Below, one piece after another: positions 56,842 through 64,000 of a stretch of DNA of 64,000 bases. The notes beneath the pieces were generated by a model. That model ran no database searches and was not told the DNA's origin. It was given only the letters and a program-made list of their open reading frames with translations. This DNA comes from Rhodopseudomonas palustris. Lineage in GTDB: Bacteria > Pseudomonadota > Alphaproteobacteria > Rhizobiales > Xanthobacteraceae. The stretch covers positions 2,356,001 to 2,420,000 of the forward strand of contig NZ_CP140155.1 of assembly GCF_034479375.1 (NCBI RefSeq). Reading direction: 5' to 3'. Positions within the stretch are counted from its first letter, which is position 1, and every line of letters begins with the position of its first letter. A program made the translations under genes and the position numbers.

Positions 56842-57244
56842 GCGTCATGCGCGGGCTTGACCCGCGCATCCATCTTCTAACAAACGATTTGATCGTAAAG
56901 ATCGTCCCAATTGGGATTATTGCGCACAATCAGGTCGATCTTCCACTCGCGCGGCCAGTGCTTGATGTTCTTCTCGCGTTGGATCGCCGCAAGTGCAGTG
57001 TCGTGCGCTTCGAAGTACACGAGCCGCTTGATACCGTATTTGCGGGTGAAGCCTTCGACCTGACCTTCCCGATGTTCGTAGGTGCGGCGGACAAGGTCGT
57101 TGGTCACGCCGACATACAGCGTGCCACCTGGGGCGTTGGCGAGAATGTAGACCCAATACGACATGCTGACTTGCACTAAGAGCCGTGCTGGACTGCCTCA
57201 TCATTCAAGCTGATGGATTGCCGGGTCAAGCCCGGCAATGACGC
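56842..57244. mobile_element. REP-bounded unit carrying a GIY-YIG gene
   Basis: Two 33-bp inverted arms (56842-56874 and 57212-57244) agree at 27 of 33 positions; the six differences fall in two triplets that pair with one another in each arm's hairpin, so they are compensatory. Between the arms is only a GIY-YIG gene. The same arms occur as short pairs without gene at 6105, 54677 and 60877. A mobile or domesticated REP system is inference. Confidence 0.5.
56877..57164 (-). CDS. GIY-YIG nuclease-family protein
   Basis: A 95-residue single-domain GIY-YIG protein: YWVYILANAPGGTLYVGVTN (GIY...YIG equivalent, residues about 3-22), the Arg in DLVRRTYEHREG and a C-terminal Glu/Lys segment AIQREKNIKHWPREWKIDLI, matching the YhbQ-type family. 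ATG 57164 is preferred to a GTG four codons earlier. Its stop codon falls two bases after the left REP arm. It may cut DNA at REP hairpins; that is untested. Confidence 0.92.
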   Translation of the reverse strand: MSYWVYILANAPGGTLYVGVTNDLVRRTYEHREGQVEGFTRKYGIKRLVYFEAHDTALAAIQREKNIKHWPREWKIDLIVRNNPNWDDLYDQIVC

Positions 57245-57288
57245 ATGTGGATGGGATGGAGACGGCGAGTTGTGGCCGTAGGAGGCCC

Positions 57289-58023
57289 TCACCCGATCGT
57301 CCCCAGCACCGGGAACGTGTTCAGCAGCCAGATGCTGACGTCGGTGATGGCGCCGGTGAGGAAGGCGATGCCGGTCAGCACCATCAGCGCGCCCATCACG
57401 CGCTCGACGGTCGCCAGATGTTTCTTCATTCGTGCGAACAGGCCGGAGAACTGCTCGACCATCAGCGCCGCGAGCAGGAACGGCACGCCGAGGCCGAGCG
57501 AGTAGATCGCGAGCAGGCCCGCGCCCTTCGCCACCGTGGCTTCCGCCGCCGCCACCGAGAGGATCGCGGCGAGGATCGGGCCGATGCAGGGCGTCCAGCC
57601 GAACGCGAAAGCCAGCCCCATCACATAGGCGCCCCACAGGCCCACCGGTTTTGGAATCGGCAGCCGGCCCTCGCGCATCAGGATGTTGAGCCGCGTCAGG
57701 CCGAGGAAATGCAGCCCCATCAGAATGATGACGATGCCGGCGACGATCGCGAGTTCCGCCGACCAGGCGCGGATCAGGCCGCCGACCAGGCTGGCGCTGG
57801 CGCCGAGCGCCACGAACACGGTCGAAAAGCCGAGCACGAAGACCAGCGCCGAGATCATCACCGCGCGCTTCGAGGTGCGCTCCGACTCGTCTGCCGCGAC
57901 GTGTTCGATGGTCGCGCCGGTGAGATAGATCAGGTATGGCGGCACCAGCGGCAGCACGCAGGGCGACAGGAAGCTGACCAGGCCGGCGATCAGCGCCGCG
58001 GGGATCGAGACGTCGTGGATCAT
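57289..58023 (-). CDS. ccdA: Cytochrome c biogenesis protein CcdA
   Basis: An inner-membrane thiol carrier, 244 residues with six TM. The two redox Cys are in LSPCVLPLVPPYLIYLTG near residue 21 and GWTPCIGPILAAI near 143. It moves reducing power from thioredoxin to periplasmic CcmG/thiol-disulfide proteins for cytochrome c heme ligation. It stands alone here. Confidence 0.94.
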   Translation of the reverse strand: MIHDVSIPAALIAGLVSFLSPCVLPLVPPYLIYLTGATIEHVAADESERTSKRAVMISALVFVLGFSTVFVALGASASLVGGLIRAWSAELAIVAGIVIILMGLHFLGLTRLNILMREGRLPIPKPVGLWGAYVMGLAFAFGWTPCIGPILAAILSVAAAEATVAKGAGLLAIYSLGLGVPFLLAALMVEQFSGLFARMKKHLATVERVMGALMVLTGIAFLTGAITDVSIWLLNTFPVLGTIG

Positions 58024-58147
58024 GCGGCTACATGCACCTGCGCCGCGCAGCCGCGCAAGGCCCGCCGCGGCGAGCTTCCGCAGCTTGTGATCGCCGCGTG
58101 AGGGGTTGCTTCGACGAAGTGTTTAGGCCGACAATATCCCTCCCCTC

Positions 58148-59167
58148 GTGATTTTCGCCCCTGGAACTGCCTTGAAGAACCTCATCACCGACATCGCCGG
58201 CGTCCGCGTCGGCCACGCCCATGACGAACGCCTGGCCTCCGGCGTCACGGCGATTCTGTTCGATACGCCGGCGACCGCCTCGATCGACGTGCGCGGCGGC
58301 GGCCCGGGAATCCGCGACGGCGTGCTGCTGGAGCCGGTCAACACCGTCGAGCAGGTCGACGGCTTCACGCTGTCGGGCGGCTCGGCGTTCGGGCTGGATT
58401 CCGGCGGCGGCGTGCAGGCCTGGCTCGCCGAACAGGGCCGCGGCTTTCCGATCGGCACCGCGACGATCCCGATCGTGCCGGGCGGCGTGATCTTCGACAT
58501 GCTCAATGGCGGCGACAAGGCGTGGGGCCGCTTCTCGCCGTATCGCGACCTCGGCTATCAGGCGGCGGCCGCCGCGAGCGACGCCTTCGCGCTCGGCAGC
58601 GTCGGCGCGGGACTCGGCGCCACCACGGCGAACAACAAAGGCGGGCTCGGCTCGGCCTCGGCGCAGACGCCCGCCGGAATCATGGTCGGCGCGATCGCGG
58701 CGGTGAATGCGATCGGCAGCGTGACGATCGGCGACGGCCCGTGGTTCTGGTCGGCGCCTTACGAAGTCGGCGACGAGTTCGGCGGCTGCGGGATGCCGCA
58801 GCATTTCACCGAACAGATGCTGGCGGTGAAGATCAAGGGCGCCGCCGCCGCGACCGCGGAGAACACCACGCTGGTGACCATCGTCACCGACGCGTTGTTG
58901 ACCAAGACGCAGGTGAAGCGGCTGGCGATGATGGCGCAGACCGGCTTTGCGCGGGCGATCTATCCGGTGCATGCGCCGCTCGACGGCGACGTGGTGTTCG
59001 CGGCCGCGACCGGCAAGAAGCCGGTCGATCCGCTCGCGGGGCTGACCGAACTCGGCGCGATCGCCGCCAACACGGTGGCGCGGGCGATCGCGCGCGGCGT
59101 CTATGAGGCGACCGCGCTGCCGTTCAAGGACGCGCAGCCGGCATGGCGCGACCGGTTCAGGCGCTGA
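58148..59167 (+). CDS. P1-family (DmpA/S58) aminopeptidase
   Basis: A 339-residue N-terminal-nucleophile peptidase. TDIAGVRVGHAHDE is the typical start, VDGFTLSGGSAFGLDSGGG near residue 74, and the nucleophile region is KGGLGSASAQ near residue 160 (cleavage expected before the Ser). Start is uncertain: GTG 58148 is used here, with no strong ribosome site, and TTG 58172 is an alternative. Relatives are aminopeptidases active on short or D-/beta-peptides. It ends by overlapping the EF-hand gene on the other strand by 11 bp. Confidence 0.87.
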   Translation: MIFAPGTALKNLITDIAGVRVGHAHDERLASGVTAILFDTPATASIDVRGGGPGIRDGVLLEPVNTVEQVDGFTLSGGSAFGLDSGGGVQAWLAEQGRGFPIGTATIPIVPGGVIFDMLNGGDKAWGRFSPYRDLGYQAAAAASDAFALGSVGAGLGATTANNKGGLGSASAQTPAGIMVGAIAAVNAIGSVTIGDGPWFWSAPYEVGDEFGGCGMPQHFTEQMLAVKIKGAAAATAENTTLVTIVTDALLTKTQVKRLAMMAQTGFARAIYPVHAPLDGDVVFAAATGKKPVDPLAGLTELGAIAANTVARAIARGVYEATALPFKDAQPAWRDRFRR

Positions 59168-59903
59168 GCGACACCGACGAGGTCGCCGAGGTCTGCAACT
59201 GCGCTGCCTGGCGCTGGACCATCTGCTCGATGAAATTGTAGGACGACGACGCCCGCGCGCTGCTAGCGTTCGCGGCCGAGGTCGTCGACACCTTGGAGCC
59301 GTCCGCATAGGTGATCGAGGTCGTCACCGAGCCGTCCGCATTGGTGACGCTGGTGGTCGACGCGCCCGAGCTCTCCTGCGACCCGCCACCGCCGCCGCCC
59401 GCCTGAGCCTGCTGGCCCTTGCGCTTCAGCGCGGCGGACAATTCGTCGACGCTCACCGAGCCGTCATTGTCGGCGTCGAGCTTGGCGAACACCTTGCTGG
59501 CGTTCCCGGCATTGGTTCCGCCGGCGCCGAGCTTGTCCTGGAATTCGCCCTGGCTGATCGCGCCGTCGCCGTCGCTGTCGAGCTGCGAGAACAGATCCTT
59601 CAGCGCGGCGTCGCGGCTCTTGGTCGCCGTGGTCGATGCGTCGGTGGTCGACGTCTGACCCTGCTGCTGCGCCGCGAGCAGCGCCTGCATCATCTCCGGC
59701 GACAGGCTGCTCGACGGCAACGAACTGCTGCTGCTGCTCGACGAGTCGAACGGCGACGAGCTGCTGCTTTTCGAGTTCGAGGATTCGAACGGGTTGCTGA
59801 AACTGGTGGTCTTCGACGACGAGCTCGACGACGACGACGATGTCGAGCTCAGCGCATTGAGCAATCCGGACAGCGCACCGAGAGCGCCGAGGGCTGGCAA
59901 CAT
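59157..59903 (-). CDS. EF-hand calcium-binding protein with Ser-rich region
   Basis: A 248-residue protein. After a hydrophobic start (MLPALGALGALSGLLNAL) comes a Ser-run region (about residues 20-70), then two EF-hands: DSDGDGAISQGEF near 108 and DADNDGSVSVDEL near 140, each with a full set of Ca ligands. A Gly/Gln linker and a Thr/Ser/Asp repeat (TNADGSVTTSITYADGSKVS) follow. ATG 59903 has GGAG seven bases upstream. Localisation is uncertain; a calcium sensor is likely. Confidence 0.85.
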   Translation of the reverse strand: MLPALGALGALSGLLNALSSTSSSSSSSSSKTTSFSNPFESSNSKSSSSSPFDSSSSSSSSLPSSSLSPEMMQALLAAQQQGQTSTTDASTTATKSRDAALKDLFSQLDSDGDGAISQGEFQDKLGAGGTNAGNASKVFAKLDADNDGSVSVDELSAALKRKGQQAQAGGGGGGSQESSGASTTSVTNADGSVTTSITYADGSKVSTTSAANASSARASSSYNFIEQMVQRQAAQLQTSATSSVSLSA

Positions 59904-60170
59904 GACGAGACTCCGTTCAACGCCGCGAACCGCGGCCGCAACTACGCATACGCATCCTGTTCCCTCGTTCAGCAATCGCCGTGCCAGTCCGCGGAGGCTT
60001 GGGATTGCTGGGGTTTTCGCCGCGACGCGGCGTGAAGCGGGCGGAAATTACTGCCGCTCCGGCAGAACCTGCCGACCGCGCCGCGTGCGCTGCGGCGGCT
60101 TGCCCGGCCGCATTGCGAGGCGCCGGCCCGCGTGATAGCGAGGCTGATCCCTCTCACGCCGGAAACGCCC
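59904..60170. other. Intergenic region between the EF-hand gene and rpe
   Basis: Divergent promoters expected. No gene, repeat or clear hairpin seen. Confidence 0.4.
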
Positions 60171-60869
60171 ATGTCCCAGTTCGCGCCCCGCCCCCTCGTC
60201 ATCGCGCCGTCGATCCTGGCGTCGGATTTCTCCAGGCTCGGCGAAGAGGTCCGCGCGGTCGACCAGGCCGGCGCCGACTGGATCCATCTCGACGTGATGG
60301 ACGGGCATTTCGTGCCGAACATTTCCTACGGCCCCGACGTCATCAAGGCGATGCGCCCGCACACCACCAAGATCTTCGACGCCCATCTGATGATCGCGCC
60401 GTGCGATCCCTATCTCGAAGCCTTCGCCAAAGCCGGCTGCGACCACATCACAATCCACGCCGAAGCCGGTCCCCACCTGCATCGCTCGCTGCAGGCGATC
60501 CGCGCGCTCGGCAAGAAGGCCGGCGTCTCGCTCAATCCGTCAACGCCGGCGAGCGCGCTGGAATACGTCATCGACATGATCGACCTGGTGCTGGTGATGT
60601 CCGTCAACCCCGGCTTCGGCGGCCAGGCCTTCATCCCCTCCGCGATCAACAAGATCCAGGACATCCGCGCCATGACCGCAGGCCGGCCGATCGACATCGA
60701 AGTCGACGGCGGGGTGAGCGACAAAGTGTCGGGGCAATTGGCAGCGGCCGGCGCGAATGCGTTCGTCGCGGGCAGTGCGGTGTTCAAGGGCGGGACGGTC
60801 GAGAGCTACAAGGCGAATATCGACGGCATCAGGAATGCGGCGGCGATGGCAAGAGGGGACGTGGTTTAG
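60171..60869 (+). CDS. rpe: Ribulose-phosphate 3-epimerase
   Basis: Interconverts ribulose 5-phosphate and xylulose 5-phosphate (pentose phosphate and Calvin cycles). 232 residues. [17 protein letters not shown] near residue 10, [20 protein letters not shown] near 34, [17 protein letters not shown] near 140 and the phosphate-binding DGGV near 178. ATG 60171 is favoured over an upstream in-frame start because it fits the family start. Confidence 0.95.
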   Translation: MSQFAPRPLVIAPSILASDFSRLGEEVRAVDQAGADWIHLDVMDGHFVPNISYGPDVIKAMRPHTTKIFDAHLMIAPCDPYLEAFAKAGCDHITIHAEAGPHLHRSLQAIRALGKKAGVSLNPSTPASALEYVIDMIDLVLVMSVNPGFGGQAFIPSAINKIQDIRAMTAGRPIDIEVDGGVSDKVSGQLAAAGANAFVAGSAVFKGGTVESYKANIDGIRNAAAMARGDVV

Positions 60870-60876
60870 CTCTCCG

Positions 60877-60979
60877 CCGTCATTGCCGGGCTCGACCCGG
60901 CAATCCATCCTCTTCGCAAAGACTCCTCATGGCGCGCTTCGCGCGCGATGGATGCGCGGGTCGAGCCCGCGCATGACGG
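60877..60979. repeat. Paired REP palindromes (family 1)
   Basis: Arms CCGTCATTGCCGGGCTCGAC and ...GTCGAGCCCGCGCATGACGG. The spacer start ATCCATCCTCTTCGCAAA and the GCGCGCGATGGAT end match the copy at 6105-6206. It lies just after rpe. Confidence 0.87.
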
Positions 60980-61199
60980 GCATGAGCGGTGATGCGCGGT
61001 GCCACACAGTTTGCCGTCATCCTCCGCGAAAGCGGAGTATCCAGTATTCCAGAGCGCCTGTGGCTATGCACAGCGAAGTAACCGACGCTCTGGGATACTG
61101 GGTCGTCCGGTCGATGACGCTGAAAATGAGACGAGCGCTCTGCAACAACGCGGTGCGCCGGATGCTGGGCAGCGCGCCGCTCTTGGCGGCGTGGTGCGC

Positions 61200-61290
61200 T
61201 GCTGATCCGGGGTCCCGGTTTTTGCTCGCCACTGATCATCGGCTGTGCCGCCCTGTCGAAGACAAACCGGGGTCCCGGTTCCGCGAAGCG
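61200..61290. repeat. GGGGTCCCGG repeats
   Basis: The word CCGGGGTCCCGGTT occurs twice in direct orientation about 60 bp apart, related to the repeats next to copy A (6828-6892). No gene supported between 60980 and 61337. Confidence 0.55.
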
Positions 61291-61337
61291 GCATAAGAAT
61301 GCCGCATCGCGCCCGGGACACGGGTGGTAACGGTCCG

Positions 61338-61863
61338 GATTCGATTATCAAACAGCCACGGCAATTCCTTCTCGCGGCTCAGCCGAGCCCGAGTTGTGCA
61401 CCCGTCGCTGTCACAGCGAGGGGTGGGGGCGCGCCGGTCGGCGCGGGTTGTGGTGGTTCTCGCGATCACTTCTTGCGAAGGATCGCGCAACGCCTCGTCG
61501 GCGCGCCCACCGCGGCGCTTTCTGTCTTCGGGCCCGTGCTTCCGTTGACAGGCAAGGGTAATGAAACCCCACGGTCCGGCGGATTACGCCGCCTTCGCCT
61601 GCCCCCGTGCAGCGAACTAACAAGTCGCAGAGCCTCGTAGTAGGCCCGGACGGATACCCGAAGCCTCCCGGACGTGTGCTTGCGAGGCACAGCGCGCAGG
61701 ACGCCGCGTCCAGCCGACGTTCCCAGCCAGGCTGGTCACGCCGGGTTATCGTCCGGACCGGTTGCCCGGCCTTCGCGATCTGTCCCGCCCGTACGACGCC
61801 TCGCGAAGCGCCCCTCACGGACAGGACGAAGCGGACTATAATCATAATAGGATTATTGTCAAG
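61338..61863 (-). repeat. Copy B of the ~530-bp structured dispersed repeat; candidate ncRNA
   Basis: Same orientation as copy A (6246-6774). Varied but paired hairpins: 61462-61486 (outer stem GCGATC/GATCGC, where copy A has GCGATG/CATCGC), 61430-61445 (loop GGTC instead of GCGG), 61405-61419, and 61723-61735 (CCAGC/GCTGG, where copy A has CCGGC/GCCGG). The promoter-like end is kept: TTGACA 61857-61862 and TATAGT 61835-61840 on the minus strand, 16 bp apart. Confidence 0.7.
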
Positions 61864-61909
61864 AGTCTCGTGCCCCGGCCGCGCCGCGACATGCAGGGCC
61901 GTCGCACGA

Positions 61910-62029
61910 GTCGTCCCCGCGCAGGCGGGGACCCATAATCCCTGGCTTTTCAAGTTGAGGAAGTACCTCTGCCGCAGCGATTCAATCGAGATGCTGCGGC
62001 GTATGGGTCCCCGCCTGCGCGGGGACGAC
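61910..62029. repeat. 120-bp element with perfect 28-bp terminal inverted repeats
   Basis: Arms 61910-61937 and 62002-62029 are exact reverse complements (GTCGTCCCCGCGCAGG... ends), 64 bp apart. Each arm contains a CCCCGC-CAG-GCGGGG hairpin. MITE- or REPIN-like; no target duplication can be decided. Confidence 0.8.
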
Positions 62030-62115
62030 AGGGGATAGGCAGAGCCAAACCGCTGATCGACATCGGGCGGGAACCCATATCCGATCGCTGCGGTCCTCGG
62101 GCGACGCCGGACACC

Positions 62116-62168
62116 GCGGTCCCGCATCTGCGGGGCAGCGCTGCGCGCTGCACCGCGTGCGGGACACG
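62116..62168. repeat. Short GC palindromic repeat shared with 6882-6936
   Basis: The segment GGTCCCGCATCTGCGG to GTGCGGGACACG recurs almost exactly near copy A of the large repeat. Confidence 0.72.
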
Positions 62169-62196
62169 TTTCGTCTGGAGTCGTGCAACCGCGGAT

Positions 62197-62379
62197 TTAC
62201 TTCTCCCGCTGATTGCTCGGGATGTCCTTGTATTCGTCGATCTCGGTGCCCTTGCCGTCGAGGCCGCGGCCGGGTGGGCGCTGGGCCTTGTCGCGATTGC
62301 TGAGGATATCGTTCTTGCGCACCTTCTCGTCTTCGAGTTCGGACATGGCGCCCGTTCCACTGCGTTGACCTGCCGGCAT
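62197..62379 (-). CDS. Small hypothetical hydrophilic protein
   Basis: A 60-residue, highly charged protein from ATG 62379 with AAGGAGATCGTC before it, an excellent ribosome site. It includes SELEDEKVRKNDILSNRDKA and DEYKDIPSNQREK. No family recognised. An internal ATG (residue 12) is possible. Composition suggests a soluble or disordered protein. Confidence 0.65.
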   Translation of the reverse strand: MPAGQRSGTGAMSELEDEKVRKNDILSNRDKAQRPPGRGLDGKGTEIDEYKDIPSNQREK

Positions 62380-62499
62380 GACGATCTCCTTTGCGTCGGT
62401 TGAGATGACCAACCCGCAGCCGGCCGAAAAGGTCCGGGGCGCGGCTGCGGCCAATGGCGACGTGGTGAACCGGCCGTCGCGCCCGCATGACTTACCGGC

Positions 62500-63075
62500 A
62501 TGGCTTCTGAAACGACGATCCCCGACGCGTTCCGCTCCACGCTGTTCGAAGCGCCGTTGCGGCGCGCGCTCGATGCCGCGCTGCAGCCCGGCGAGCGCGT
62601 GCTGTGGCAGGCGCAGCCCGATGCCTATGCGGCGATGATGATGGTGCGGGCGCTGTGGTGGATCGGCGTGCCGTGGCTGGCGCTGGCGCTGCTCGGGCTG
62701 TCGCGCGGCTGGCTCGGCGACTGGATCGGCTTGCCGCTGCTGCTCGGAGTCGCGCTGGTGCTGGGGCCGTTCGTCGTCCTGCTGCACCACCTGCATACGC
62801 TCTATGTCGTCACCGACCGCCGCGCGCTGATCCTGCGCGCCGGGCTCGGCCGGGACCGCGCGGTGGCCACCGATTTCGGCGCGATGAACCAGCTCGAAGT
62901 GCTCGACATCCGCGGCCGCGGCGGCCATCTCAGCTTCGCCTCCCGCGCCTCCACGGCATCGCCCGACACCGACTTCACCGGGCGCTACGGCTTCCGCTTC
63001 CTGCCCGACGTCGCGGCGGCGCGCGGCGCCCTGGAGGCGGCCCGCGGCGCCGCCGGCGCGCACGGGCGCCGCTGA
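62500..63075 (+). CDS. Membrane protein with PH-like domain
   Basis: A 191-residue protein with two TM helices (about residues 50-72 and 76-98) followed by a bacterial PH-like segment (HTLYVVTDRRALILRAGLGR, near residue 103) and a C-terminal Ala/Arg-rich tail. GERVLWQAQP in the N-terminal part is typical of this type. Function unknown. It reads toward purB, 78 bp away on the same strand. Confidence 0.75.
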   Translation: MASETTIPDAFRSTLFEAPLRRALDAALQPGERVLWQAQPDAYAAMMMVRALWWIGVPWLALALLGLSRGWLGDWIGLPLLLGVALVLGPFVVLLHHLHTLYVVTDRRALILRAGLGRDRAVATDFGAMNQLEVLDIRGRGGHLSFASRASTASPDTDFTGRYGFRFLPDVAAARGALEAARGAAGAHGRR

Positions 63076-63152
63076 ACGCGCGGCAATTCGGTGGCCTCCC
63101 CGCCCCCCGTCTGCTAAAGCGCGGCGTAATCCCCCAACACGAAGAGTCTGTG

Positions 63153-64000
63153 ATGATCCCGCGCTACACCCGTCCGGAAATGGCTGCCATCTGGGAGCCG
63201 CTCACCCGCTTCAAGATCTGGTTCGAGATCGAGGCGCACGCCTCCGACGCGCAGGCCGCGCTCGGCGTGATCCCGAAGGAAGCCGCGGAGACGATCTGGG
63301 CCAAGGGCAAGGACGCGGCGTTCGACGTGGCGCGGATCGACGAGATCGAGCGCGAGGTCAAGCACGACGTCATCGCGTTCCTGACGCATCTGGCCGAATT
63401 CGTCGGTCCCTTGTCGCGCTTCGTGCATCAGGGCATGACCTCGTCGGACGTGCTCGACACCTGCTTCAACGTGCAACTGGTGCGCGCCTCCGACATCCTG
63501 CTGGCCGATCTCGACCGCGTGCTGGCGGCGCTGAAGGCGCGCGCGTTCGAACACAAGATGACGCCGTCGATCGGCCGCTCGCACGGCATCCATGCCGAGC
63601 CGGTGACGTTCGGCCTGAAGATGGCCTATGCCTACGCTGAATTCTCCCGCGCCCGCGACCGCCTCGTCGCCGCGCGAAAAGAAGTCGCGACCTGCGCGAT
63701 CTCGGGCTCGGTCGGCACCTTCGCGCATATCGATCCGCGGGTCGAAGAACACGTCGCCAAAGCCATGGGCCTTGCGGTCGAGCCGGTGTCGACCCAGGTG
63801 ATTCCGCGCGACCGCCACGCGATGTACTTCGCCACGCTCGGCGTGATCGCGTCGTCGGTGGAGCGGCTCGCCACCGAGCTGCGGCATCTGCAGCGCACCG
63901 AGGTGCTCGAGGCCGAGGAGTACTTCTCCGAGGGCCAGAAGGGCTCGTCCTCGATGCCGCACAAGCGCAACCCGGTGCTGACCGAGAACCTGACCGGCCT
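63153..64000 (+). CDS. purB: Adenylosuccinate lyase (3' end outside window)
   Basis: Catalyses two fumarate-releasing steps of purine synthesis. It starts MIPRYTRPEMAAIWEPLTRF; TSSDVLDTCFNVQL lies near residue 92, SIGRSHGIHAEPVTFGLKM near 140, and the superfamily signature with catalytic Ser, GSSSMPHKRNP, near 268. About 282 residues are present of the usual 430. The ATG at 63153 has GAAGAG upstream. Confidence 0.96.
   Translation, partial: MIPRYTRPEMAAIWEPLTRFKIWFEIEAHASDAQAALGVIPKEAAETIWAKGKDAAFDVARIDEIEREVKHDVIAFLTHLAEFVGPLSRFVHQGMTSSDVLDTCFNVQLVRASDILLADLDRVLAALKARAFEHKMTPSIGRSHGIHAEPVTFGLKMAYAYAEFSRARDRLVAARKEVATCAISGSVGTFAHIDPRVEEHVAKAMGLAVEPVSTQVIPRDRHAMYFATLGVIASSVERLATELRHLQRTEVLEAEEYFSEGQKGSSSMPHKRNPVLTENLTG

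Noticed and set aside
56842..57244. Classical insertion sequence
   Set aside because: No transposase domain, and no target duplication could be judged; the arms are REP hairpins rather than IS ends.

Overview
The window is chromosomal DNA of a high-GC alphaproteobacterium of the Rhodopseudomonas/Bradyrhizobium lineage. The most diagnostic gene is a ferredoxin reductase (29111-30331) that, from memory, reads almost like palustrisredoxin reductase (PuR) of Rhodopseudomonas palustris. P450 genes, a ferredoxin with a His in its cluster motif, a complete phenylacetyl-CoA epoxidase operon, phasins and paired palindromic repeats fit the same lineage. No rRNA, tRNA, prophage, CRISPR array or plasmid backbone was seen. 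This is a metabolically rich core/accessory chromosome segment.

Layout. 1-7050: the end of a GH1 beta-glycosidase, a BacA/SbmA-like membrane protein, an amidase, a [3Fe-4S]-type ferredoxin with a P450, an alpha/beta-hydrolase-OsmC fusion, then about 1 kb of noncoding repeats. 7051-16270: aerobic phenylacetate degradation (paaZ; paaI-paaK; paaABCDE; a TetR regulator, probably PaaR), with matching operator-like sites in both divergent promoter regions. 16443-18730: a polyhydroxybutyrate-granule group (phasin, second granule-type protein, hydrolase, small DUF protein). 18905-25660: a DadA-like dehydrogenase and a tetR-MFP-RND efflux operon. 25666-30331: a second P450, a two-domain VOC protein, a PfkB kinase and the PuR-like reductase. 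30466-33097: two membrane glycosyltransferases. 33407-38125: a DUF72 protein, small proteins, a BcsS-like outer-membrane protein and a membrane adenylate cyclase. 38154-41813: tetR plus an HlyD/ATPase/permease ABC exporter. 43061-50421: a CoxG-S-M-D-E / XdhC / MoeA-MobA molybdenum-hydroxylase cluster that lacks the catalytic large subunit. 51565-56815: the branched-chain amino-acid transporter livHMGF-livK. 56842-64000: a GIY-YIG gene between inverted REP arms, ccdA, a P1-family peptidase, an EF-hand protein, rpe, a repeat-rich stretch, two small proteins and the start of purB.

How the genes work together. PaaK activates phenylacetate, PaaABCDE epoxidises phenylacetyl-CoA, PaaZ opens the ring and PaaI rescues dead-end thioesters. 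The later beta-oxidation genes are not here. The P450s, the ferredoxin and the distant PuR-like reductase could form a class I P450 chain. CoxD, CoxE, the XdhC halves and the MoeA-MobA fusion form a maturation set for a molybdenum hydroxylase whose active-site subunit must be encoded elsewhere or is lost.

The most unusual signals are noncoding. First, a direct repeat of about 530 bp occurs at 6246-6774 and 61338-61863. Its hairpins keep their pairing while their bases change, and it has a conserved promoter-like end, so it is a candidate undescribed structured RNA family. Second, a GIY-YIG nuclease gene is enclosed by 33-bp inverted REP arms whose differences are compensatory, while the same arms occur elsewhere as short gene-less pairs. 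This arrangement parallels REP/RAYT systems with a different nuclease.
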